A DNA stretch of 8,093 nucleotides from an uncultured Eubacteriales bacterium (GTDB lineage: Bacteria; Bacillota; Clostridia; Oscillospirales; Oscillospiraceae), in assembly GCA_900544945.1 (NCBI GenBank), contig UQXG01000108.1, forward strand, positions 1 through 8,093, read 5' to 3'. Position 1 is the stretch's first letter; each line of letters opens with the position of its first letter. This document shows, piece after piece, positions 1 through 4,968 of this stretch. The notes beneath the pieces are model-generated. The model did not search any database. It was not told where the DNA came from and saw only the letters and a program-made list of their open reading frames with translations. The translations under genes were made by a program, and so were the position numbers.

Positions 1-5
1 CACTA

Positions 6-35
6 TTGACAAAAGGCCTGTAGGTTCGCTATAAT
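6..35 (+). promoter_or_regulatory. Sigma-A-type promoter of the SH3b lipoprotein gene
   Basis: A perfect -35 box TTGACA (6-11) and a perfect -10 box TATAAT (30-35) are separated by 18 bases. Transcription would start near 42, leaving a leader of about 29 bases. The Shine-Dalgarno GAGGT (60-64) lies 6 bases before the ATG at 71. A 7-bp inverted repeat, CACTATT (1-7) and AATAGTG (33-39), brackets the promoter and overlaps the -10 box; it may be an operator or chance. Confidence 0.85.
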
Positions 36-70
36 AGTGTCGAGAAATGAGACGAAAGTGAGGTAACGCC

Positions 71-1468
71 ATGAATTTCTCCAATCAATACAGCCTCAGA
101 AAACCGCTGAGTCTGATTCTCGCCACTGCTATCACAGCCACTCTGTTTACCGGCTGTATGAAAAAGGATCCCGCAACCCCTGAGGATACCACCTCCGGCG
201 TGCCGGGTCTGAACCTGTCGGAGCCCACCGCGCCTTCGGAGACCACCCCTGAGACCACCGCTCCGGCAGTTGTCGTCAATGAAAATACCGCGACGGTCAC
301 CAGCCAGATGAACATCCGCAGCTCACCCAGCACCGAGGCCACCGTGGTCGGCACTCTGAATGCCGGTGATAAGGTGGAGATCAGCCGCCGTGAGGAAGTC
401 ACCGGTATCAACTGGGCTTACATCATCTCCCCCGAGGCCGGCTGGATCGTCATGGACTATGTGGAAATGGACATTCCCAGCCAGGCACCCGTCGGCGGTG
501 ATACCAGCACCCCCGGTGCTACCGCCCCCTCCACTGCCGGCTCCGGCACTACCACCACCGGTACCGCTTCCGGTACGGAGGAACTGAACATCAAGGGCGT
601 TGTCACCGTCAACAACCTGAATGTCCGCAGTGAAGCCAGCCAGGACGGCAAGATTCAGGGCTCCTACAACAAGGGTGACATTGTCACGATCCTGGAAACC
701 AAGAACGGCTGGGGCCGCACCAACAAGGGCTGGGTGAAGATGGAGTACGTCAACACCAGCGGCACCACGACCAATACTCCCACCACCAATAACAGCAACA
801 CCACCACTACCGGCAATGTGTCCGGCAACGGCAGCACCACCGTCCAGTTCCGTGGCATTGTCACCGCCAAGGAGCTGAACATCCGTGCCTCCGCCGATCA
901 GAGTGCCGACCGGGTGGGCAGCTACACCTACGGCAACCGGGTAGAGATTCTGGAAAAGAGCGGCACCTGGGGTCGTACCAGCAAGGGCTGGATCAGCCTG
1001 AACTACGTCTATCAGGACGGTACCTCCGGCACCAACACCGCTAAGGGCACCATTACCGCCGGCGGCGGCCTGAATATCCGCAGCGGCCCGGGCACCGGCT
1101 ACAAGTCTGTAGGCTCCTACGCCGAAGGCGACAGCGTGGCCATCCTGGAGCAGTTCACCTATGACGGCGTCACCTGGGGCTGCACCAACAAGGGCTGGAT
1201 CAGCATGAAGTTTGTGGATACCGGCAGTTCTTCCAGCAATAACAACAGCTCTTCCGGCAGCAGTGATTCCTCCAATAATCAGCACGGTACCGTCACTGCC
1301 GAGGGCGGCCTGCGGATCCGGAAGTCCGCCGGCAATGGCGAGGTAGTCGGCTCCCTGAAGCATGGCGACCGGGTAACGATTCTGTCCACCACCAACGTAA
1401 ACGGCACCACCTGGGGTGAAATCAGCACCGGCTGGATTTCTCTGGACTACGTTTCCCTGGACGATTAA
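71..1468 (+). CDS. Secreted lipoprotein with five bacterial SH3 (SH3b) domains
   Basis: A 465-residue surface protein. It has a lipoprotein signal peptide: basic residues at the N-terminus, a hydrophobic core at about 12-25, and lipobox LFTGC, so Cys29 should be lipidated and the protein tethered outside the membrane. A Pro/Thr/Glu-rich linker (about 31-70) follows. Five SH3b repeats lie at about 72-133, 174-228, 260-314, 325-383 and 405-463. Each carries the family signature: an LN(I/V)R-type strand (NIRS, NVRS, NIRA, NIRS, RIRK), a G..GD or similar turn, a V.IL strand and a closing GW(I/V)...YV or FV. Ser/Thr/Asn/Gly linkers separate them. SH3b domains generally bind peptidoglycan or other wall polymers, so a wall-binding role is inferred. 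No enzymatic domain is present; in many relatives such repeats accompany a hydrolase. The ATG at 71 has a good Shine-Dalgarno site, and the gene stands alone between its own promoter and terminator. Domain 1 is the most divergent, lacking the (N/S)KGW motif; domain 4 has an extra Cys371. The specific ligand is unknown. Confidence 0.9.
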   Translation: MNFSNQYSLRKPLSLILATAITATLFTGCMKKDPATPEDTTSGVPGLNLSEPTAPSETTPETTAPAVVVNENTATVTSQMNIRSSPSTEATVVGTLNAGDKVEISRREEVTGINWAYIISPEAGWIVMDYVEMDIPSQAPVGGDTSTPGATAPSTAGSGTTTTGTASGTEELNIKGVVTVNNLNVRSEASQDGKIQGSYNKGDIVTILETKNGWGRTNKGWVKMEYVNTSGTTTNTPTTNNSNTTTTGNVSGNGSTTVQFRGIVTAKELNIRASADQSADRVGSYTYGNRVEILEKSGTWGRTSKGWISLNYVYQDGTSGTNTAKGTITAGGGLNIRSGPGTGYKSVGSYAEGDSVAILEQFTYDGVTWGCTNKGWISMKFVDTGSSSSNNNSSSGSSDSSNNQHGTVTAEGGLRIRKSAGNGEVVGSLKHGDRVTILSTTNVNGTTWGEISTGWISLDYVSLDD

Positions 1469-1483
1469 GCTAAAAGCAAAAGC

Positions 1484-1517
1484 ATCGGGGCTTCCCAATG
1501 GGAGGCCCCGATTTTTC
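1484..1517 (+). terminator. Intrinsic terminator of the lipoprotein gene
   Basis: A 13-bp stem pairs 1484-1496 with 1500-1512 around an AAT loop. It has one G-U pair in the RNA and a GC-rich centre, and a run of five T follows. It starts 15 bases after the stop codon. A moderately T-rich stretch on the opposite side could make it work weakly in reverse, which would suit the convergent yajC unit. Confidence 0.93.
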
Positions 1518-1571
1518 ATGCTTGTTTGAGAATGGGCCGCAAGTGTCCGAGAACCAATTTAACACTTGTAG

Positions 1572-1593
1572 GGGACGATGCCTTCATCGTCCC
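1572..1593. repeat. Short palindromic repeat, 9-bp perfect stem
   Basis: GGGACGATG pairs perfectly with CATCGTCCC around a CCTT loop. The form (a G-run, GATG, CCTT, CATC, a C-run) matches a short hairpin repeat I recall as dispersed between genes in gut Clostridia. That recollection is from general knowledge; copy number cannot be tested within this window, where there is one copy. Confidence 0.7.
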
Positions 1594-1660
1594 GTGAATT
1601 GCAAGTCTATCCTTATATTCCAAGACTCACAGAATGTTTCGGCGCTGGTTCCTCCGGAGG

Positions 1661-1688
1661 CAATGTTCTTGTCCCGGCAAGAACATTG
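1661..1688. repeat. Inverted repeat, 11-bp perfect stem
   Basis: CAATGTTCTTG (1661-1671) and CAAGAACATTG (1678-1688) are perfect inverted copies with a 6-base loop, TCCCGG. It directly follows the palindrome CCTCCGGAGG (1651-1660). There is no T-run after it on the plus strand, so it is not a standard terminator; it looks like a repeat unit. Confidence 0.7.
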
Positions 1689-1695
1689 ATAAGAA

Positions 1696-1746
1696 GCCGG
1701 CTTAAGGGGCGCTGCCGAAAAGCCGCCCCCTTAAGTATCCCCCGGC
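1696..1746. repeat. Large GC-rich hairpin repeat
   Basis: The core stem CTTAAGGGG (1701-1709) pairs with CCCCTTAAG (1727-1735). Outer arms GCCGG (1696-1700) and CCGGC (1742-1746) can extend it across an unpaired segment on the right side. The loop region contains further G/C complementarity. No T-run follows on either strand. Confidence 0.65.
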
Positions 1747-1823
1747 CGCCCTAACGAACTGCTCCAAAATATTTCGGCTTGCTATGGGTGGGTTTATTGA
1801 AAGAGCCCGAAAAATATGTTGTC

Positions 1824-1856
1824 ATTGCGAGCCAGTGCTCACACTGGCGTGGCAAT
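1824..1856. repeat. Hairpin repeat of the 'ATTGCGAGCCAGTG' type
   Basis: The inner stem GCCAGTG (1831-1837) pairs with CACTGGC (1842-1848) around CTCA, and the outer arms ATTGC (1824-1828) and GCAAT (1852-1856) add a second stem. I recognise this general unit as one dispersed between genes in Oscillospiraceae-like genomes; this is recollection, not a search. Confidence 0.7.
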
Positions 1857-1867
1857 CCGTTCTCTCG

Positions 1868-1914
1868 CCTTCCCCCACGGGGAAGGTGGCTCGCACGTCC
1901 CCCGCAAGTGCGAG
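1868..1914. repeat. Double hairpin repeat
   Basis: Two adjacent stems. CCTTCCCC (1868-1875) pairs with GGGGAAGG (1879-1886). CTCGCAC (1890-1896) pairs with GTGCGAG (1908-1914) over an 11-base loop. It begins 11 bases after the previous hairpin, so the two may be parts of one composite element. The adjacent text resembles the 'CCTTCCCC..GGGGAAGG' intergenic repeats of gut Clostridia. Confidence 0.65.
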
Positions 1915-2001
1915 ACGGATGAGGGCATACGGGCGTCTATTTGCCGTCCGAGACTCCCGCACCAGTGCGTTTTCTGATTGTTCTCGGGTATTTATTTCCT
2001 A

Positions 2002-2036
2002 CAAAGAACGCAGGCCTTGGAAATTTCCAAAGCCTG
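2002..2036 (-). terminator. Probable terminator of the yajC unit
   Basis: Positions 2011-2036 form a nearly perfect palindrome: 13 bp with one G-U pair in the minus-strand RNA, centred on AAATTT. It begins 10 bases beyond the yajC stop. The minus-strand transcript then continues into CGUUCUUUGU, a moderately U-rich tail. It is weaker than a classical terminator because the U-run is interrupted. Confidence 0.65.
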
Positions 2037-2046
2037 TCGTTTGTCA

Positions 2047-2424
2047 TTACTGATTCTTCTCTGCCTTCTTGGCGGCCTTGGCCTTCGCCTTGGCTTCCTG
2101 AGCCTTCTTGGCCTCTTCCTTGGCGTTCTCGGCAGCGGTCTCGTTGGTGGAAATGGCCCACTTCTCCAGCTCAATGCGAACCTGATCGGCACCGGTTTCC
2201 AGCACGATTCTGGACTCCTTCACGTCCACAACGATACCGCAGATACCGCCGATGGTGGTGATCTTGTCGCCCTTGCGGACGGTGGAACGCATCTGCTCGG
2301 CTTCCTTCTTCCGCTTGTTTTCCGGACGAATCAGCATGAAGTAGAAAATGGCAATCATCAGCACCATCATGAGCAGGGTGCTGCCCATGCTGGCGCCGGT
2401 TGCGGTGGCACTCAGAATGTTCAT
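2047..2424 (-). CDS. yajC: YajC, accessory subunit of the Sec protein translocase
   Basis: A 125-residue membrane protein of typical YajC architecture: a short N-terminal segment, one transmembrane helix at about 13-33, the conserved (M/L)IRP motif right after it (residues 31-34), then a small cytoplasmic domain with the family's KGD.I.T.GGI.G.V pattern (about 51-66). In known bacteria YajC associates with SecD-SecF and SecYEG and is not essential. The tail from about 97 is almost all Ala, Lys, Glu and Gln and is probably disordered. The ATG at 2424 has a strong GAAGGAG site 8 bases upstream. The gene follows tgt by 69 bases, a common pairing, but secD and secF do not follow as they do in many genomes; a terminator-like palindrome does. 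Confidence 0.93.
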   Translation of the reverse strand: MNILSATATGASMGSTLLMMVLMIAIFYFMLIRPENKRKKEAEQMRSTVRKGDKITTIGGICGIVVDVKESRIVLETGADQVRIELEKWAISTNETAAENAKEEAKKAQEAKAKAKAAKKAEKNQ

Positions 2425-2457
2425 TTGAAAAACTCCTTCGTAAGTATTAGCTAGACT

Positions 2458-2485
2458 ATTATATCATCGATAACGCAAAAAGCAA
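2458..2485 (-). promoter_or_regulatory. Probable promoter of yajC
   Basis: On the minus strand a perfect TATAAT (2463-2458) lies 16 bases after TTGCTT (2485-2480), which matches the -35 consensus at four of six positions. It falls between the tgt stop and yajC, so yajC can be transcribed separately as well as by read-through from tgt. Confidence 0.6.
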
Positions 2486-2493
2486 GGACTACT

Positions 2494-3624
2494 TTAGATT
2501 CTTCTGGCTAATTTTTCCGAATACTCTGCCCGGAAGGCGGCGAACCGCCCTTCGTCCAGGGCCTGACGGATTCGTTCCATCAGCTTGTTGTAGAAATACA
2601 GATTGTGCATGACGGCCAGCCGCATGGCAAGCATCTCGTCGGCAATGAACAGGTGCCGGATGTAAGCCCTGCTGAACCGGCGGCACACCGGGCAGTCGCA
2701 CTGGGGGTCAATGGGGCTGCTGTCGGTGATATACTTGGCGTTTTTCAGGTTGATGGCACCTTCCCAGGTGTTGAGCCGGGCATGGCGGGCATTCCGGGCG
2801 GGCATAACGCAGTCGAAGAAGTCCACGCCCCGGGCAACGGCCTCAATGATGTTCGTGGGGGTTCCCACGCCCATGAGATACCGGGTTCTGTCCGCGGGCA
2901 TATAGGGCTCCACCGCCTCGATGATGTCGTACATCTCCTGAGCGGTTTCCCCCACTGCCAGGCCGCCGATGGCGTAGCCCGGAAGCTCCAGCTCGGCAAT
3001 GCGCTTCATATGGTCAATGCGGATATCGGCGTAGGTGCCGCCCTGGTTGATGCCCCAGAGCATCTGCTCCCGGTTCACCGTGTCCGGCAGGGCATTCAGC
3101 CGGGCGTTTTCCGCCTTGCACCGCACCAGCCAGCGATAGGTTCTGTCCACGCTCTGCTGCACATAATCCCGGGGGGACGGATTCTCAATGCACTCGTCAA
3201 AGGCCATGCAGATATCGCTGCCCAGATTGGACTGAATCTGCATACTCTCCTCCGGCCCCATGAAAATCTTGTGGCCGTCGATGTGAGAGGCGAAGTACAC
3301 GCCCTCCTCCTTGATTTTCCGCAGGGAGGACAGGCTGAACACCTGAAATCCGCCGGAATCCGTAAGGATTGGCCCGTCCCAGGTCATAAATTTATGCAGG
3401 CCTCCCATTTCCCGGACGACCTTGTCCGTAGGCCGCAGATGCAGGTGGTAGGTGTTGCTCAGCTCCACCTGACAGCCGATATTTTTTAAGTCTTCTGCGC
3501 TGAGCGCACCTTTAATGGCGCCCTGGGTACCCACATTCATGAAAACCGGCGTCTGCACCGTGCCATGGGCACAGGTAAACACACCCCGCCGGGCTTTTCC
3601 CTCGGTTTTTAACAATTCAAACAT
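2494..3624 (-). CDS. tgt: tRNA-guanine transglycosylase (queuine tRNA-ribosyltransferase)
   Basis: Cytoplasmic TIM-barrel enzyme that replaces guanine 34 with preQ1 in tRNAs for Asp, Asn, His and Tyr. From the ATG at 3624 it has 376 residues, the usual bacterial length. Visible signatures are LTDSGGFQVFSL with Asp89, FDEC with Asp143, the GGLAVGE loop (about 220-226) and FDCVMPARNAR with the nucleophile Asp271. The zinc site is complete: Cys309, Cys311, Cys314 and His340. The active site therefore looks intact. An in-frame GTG at 3636 would add four residues, but the family normally starts at M(F/Y).LLK, and GAGGA sits just upstream of the ATG, so 3624 is preferred. It follows queA, with no recognisable -10 box in the gap, which implies cotranscription. 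The short queA-tgt gap holds a possible small ORF whose stop overlaps this ribosome site. Confidence 0.97.
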   Translation of the reverse strand: MFELLKTEGKARRGVFTCAHGTVQTPVFMNVGTQGAIKGALSAEDLKNIGCQVELSNTYHLHLRPTDKVVREMGGLHKFMTWDGPILTDSGGFQVFSLSSLRKIKEEGVYFASHIDGHKIFMGPEESMQIQSNLGSDICMAFDECIENPSPRDYVQQSVDRTYRWLVRCKAENARLNALPDTVNREQMLWGINQGGTYADIRIDHMKRIAELELPGYAIGGLAVGETAQEMYDIIEAVEPYMPADRTRYLMGVGTPTNIIEAVARGVDFFDCVMPARNARHARLNTWEGAINLKNAKYITDSSPIDPQCDCPVCRRFSRAYIRHLFIADEMLAMRLAVMHNLYFYNKLMERIRQALDEGRFAAFRAEYSEKLARRI

Positions 3625-3632
3625 AGCATTCC

Positions 3633-3743
3633 TCACGGTTCCTGGTTGGTTCGGTCATGGCTTCCGGTGCCGTCCGCAAGGAACATGGCATCGCCGATAT
3701 GTACGGGAGTCGGGATTATACACCATTTGCGCACGTTATTCAT
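3633..3743 (-). CDS. Possible 36-residue ORF in the queA-tgt gap
   Basis: An ATG at 3743 overlaps the queA stop (ATGAATAA), and the frame runs 36 codons to a TGA at 3635-3633, 8 bases before the tgt ATG. It therefore fills the gap almost exactly, and its stop overlaps the tgt ribosome site, an arrangement that permits translational coupling. The product contains IGDAMF at residues 16-21, echoing SFGDAMF near the QueA C-terminus; the underlying DNA is identical at 15 of 16 bases. No signal peptide or membrane helix is seen. The ribosome site is weak: GAGG lies about 15 bases upstream. I do not recognise a family. It may be a real small gene, a decayed duplicate of the queA 3' end, or chance. 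Confidence 0.3.
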   Translation of the reverse strand: MNNVRKWCIIPTPVHIGDAMFLADGTGSHDRTNQEP

Positions 3744-3847
3744 TGCCACTCATTCCACCCTCTACGGTCGCATCCTCCGAAACACTTGCAATTTCTGACT
3801 TTTTGCCATTATCTCCGTTTTTGGGCATCCCGACTCCAATAAACATC
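3696..3847 (-). promoter_or_regulatory. Long-range stem spanning the queA stop codon
   Basis: In the minus-strand transcript, 3847-3827 can pair with 3716-3696: 17 Watson-Crick pairs, two G-U pairs and two mismatches over 21 positions, including 11 consecutive perfect pairs (GGAGTCGGGAT with ATCCCGACTCC). The loop of 110 bases contains the QueA C-terminal tail codons and stop. Without a U-run it is not an intrinsic terminator. It could affect mRNA processing or tgt translation; no function is known. Confidence 0.4.
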
Positions 3848-4890
3848 GCATCGCCGAAGCTGAAAAAGCGGTACTTTTCCTGAACCGCGATTTTGTAGGC
3901 GTTCAGCACATGCTCCCGTCCGGCAAAAGCGGAAACCAGCATAACCAGGGTACTTTCCGGCAGATGGAAATTGGTGATCAGCCCGTCCATGGCCTTGAAT
4001 TTGTACCCCGGATAGATGAAAATATCCGTCCATTTGGAGCATGCCCGGAAGGAACCGTCCGGCTGCACCAGAGATTCCAGGGTACGGCAGGAGGTGGTGC
4101 CCACGCAAATAATCCGCCCGCCCTTTTTCCGGGTTTCATTCAAAAGAGCGGCCGTTTCCTCGTTCATCATGCACAACTCCGAGTGCATGTGATGCTCCAG
4201 AATGTTGTCCGCCTTCACTGGCCGGAAGGTGCCGAGACCCACATGCAGCGTCACAAAGGCCTCATTGACTCCTTTTTCCCGGATTTTTTCCAGCAGTTCT
4301 TTCGTGAAGTGAAGCCCTGCCGTTGGCGCCGCGGCGGAACCAACCTCCCGGGAATATACCGTCTGATACCGCTCCTGATCGGCAAGCTCTGCCTTGATGT
4401 AGGGCGGCAGGGGCATTTTTCCCAGTCGCTCCAAAACTTCCAGAAAAATGCCCTCATAGTGGAACTCCACCACCCGATTGCCGTCATCGCGGACTTCCTT
4501 TACGGTAGCAGTCAGCTCCCCGTTTCCGAAGCTGACGGTGCTGCCGGGCTGCATTTTCTTGCCGGGCTTGCACAGGCACTCCCAGCATCCGTTCCCCAGA
4601 TCCCGCAGAAGCAGAACCTCCACTGCCCCGCCGGTGGGACGGTGTCCCAGAAGTCGGGCGGGCAGCACCCGGGAATCGTTCATTACCAGGCAGTCCCCGG
4701 GATTCAAATAATCCAGCACATCATAAAAATGCCGATGGGCAATTTCCCCGGTTTGCCGGTCCAAAACCATAAGCCGGGAGGTGTCGCGCTTTTGCAGAGG
4801 GGTCTGCGCGATCAGCTCTTCCGGCAGGTCATACCAATAATCCTTTGTTTGAAGCCCGATGTCCTTCTGAGCTTCTTCCTTACTATCCAA
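3736..4890 (-). CDS. queA: S-adenosylmethionine:tRNA ribosyltransferase-isomerase
   Basis: Cytoplasmic enzyme of queuosine synthesis that transfers and isomerises the ribosyl group of S-adenosylmethionine onto preQ1-modified tRNA, giving epoxyqueuosine. Family signatures are YDLPEELIAQTPL..RD.SRLMVLDR near the N-terminus, LNPGDCLVMNDSRVLPARL, AAPTAGLHFT, HVGLGTFRPV, GTTSCRTLES, GLITNFHLPESTL and YRFFSFGDAMFI. The start is ambiguous: no ATG lies near the conserved N-terminus. The frame opens at TTG 4911, but AAGGGGAG lies downstream of it, immediately before two adjacent TTG codons at 4893 and 4890. The second has about 7-base spacing and is preferred, giving 384 residues. That leaves about 17 residues before the conserved YDLPEEL core. 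The protein also continues about 30 residues beyond FGDAMFI, where many homologues end soon afterwards; this tail is polar and low in complexity. tgt follows, the next enzyme of the same pathway. Confidence 0.95.
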   Translation of the reverse strand: MDSKEEAQKDIGLQTKDYWYDLPEELIAQTPLQKRDTSRLMVLDRQTGEIAHRHFYDVLDYLNPGDCLVMNDSRVLPARLLGHRPTGGAVEVLLLRDLGNGCWECLCKPGKKMQPGSTVSFGNGELTATVKEVRDDGNRVVEFHYEGIFLEVLERLGKMPLPPYIKAELADQERYQTVYSREVGSAAAPTAGLHFTKELLEKIREKGVNEAFVTLHVGLGTFRPVKADNILEHHMHSELCMMNEETAALLNETRKKGGRIICVGTTSCRTLESLVQPDGSFRACSKWTDIFIYPGYKFKAMDGLITNFHLPESTLVMLVSAFAGREHVLNAYKIAVQEKYRFFSFGDAMFIGVGMPKNGDNGKKSEIASVSEDATVEGGMSGNE

Positions 4891-4929
4891 CAATGCTCTC
4901 CCCTTTTGCAATTTCAGTCACTGGGGGGC

Positions 4930-4958
4930 ATTATAGCATATTTCTTCGGAGAAATCTA
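4930..4958 (-). promoter_or_regulatory. Extended -10 promoter of the queA unit
   Basis: On the minus strand a perfect TATAAT (4935-4930) is preceded by TGC, making an extended -10 element. The -35 position (TAGATT, 17 bases upstream) is poor, which is typical of extended -10 promoters. The start would be near 4923, about 33 bases before the preferred TTG. A small hairpin (4940-4945 with 4950-4955) lies in the spacer and has no U-run, so no terminator is visible after the kinase gene. Confidence 0.65.
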
Positions 4959-4968
4959 CTGTTTTCCG

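Larger units (their letters stand above)
1518..2010. other. Gene-free island of mixed stem-loop repeats
   Basis: About 490 bases between two convergent transcription units. The open frames here run through inverted repeats, lack a convincing ribosome site and resemble no protein I know. Five separate stem-loops of different sequence are listed individually. The pieces between them (about 1600-1650, 1747-1820 and 1915-2010) show no clear function, although ATATTTCGG near 1773 and CCGAAAAATAT near 1808 are imperfect inverted copies that could form an outer arm. Such tail-to-tail gaps tolerate insertion of repeat units. Confidence 0.7.

Noticed and set aside
323..1519. A 398-codon frame antisense to the lipoprotein gene
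   Set aside because: It is a repetitive Gly/Ala/Val product mirroring the SH3b repeats and Thr/Gly linkers of the real gene, and its start lies in the terminator.
1568..1914. CRISPR array
   Set aside because: The hairpins differ from one another in sequence and spacing; there is no regular direct repeat and spacer pattern.
1784..2053. An 89-codon plus-strand frame in the repeat island
   Set aside because: It is built from several palindromic repeats and runs into the yajC terminator; no ribosome site or family resemblance is seen.
2605..3489. A 294-codon plus-strand frame within tgt
   Set aside because: Lies wholly within tgt, which has complete catalytic and zinc-binding residues on the other strand.
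3624..3636. GTG at 3636 as the tgt start
   Set aside because: It adds four residues before the conserved M(F/Y).LLK start, and GAGGA is correctly spaced for the ATG at 3624, not for the GTG.
3637..3735. preQ1 riboswitch ahead of tgt
   Set aside because: It would suit the pathway, but I could not find the small H-type pseudoknot with its A-rich tail; the gap lies inside an operon, and the visible structure is the long-range stem instead.
4940..4955. Terminator between the kinase gene and queA
   Set aside because: Only a 6-bp stem with no following U-run on the minus strand, and it sits inside the queA promoter spacer.
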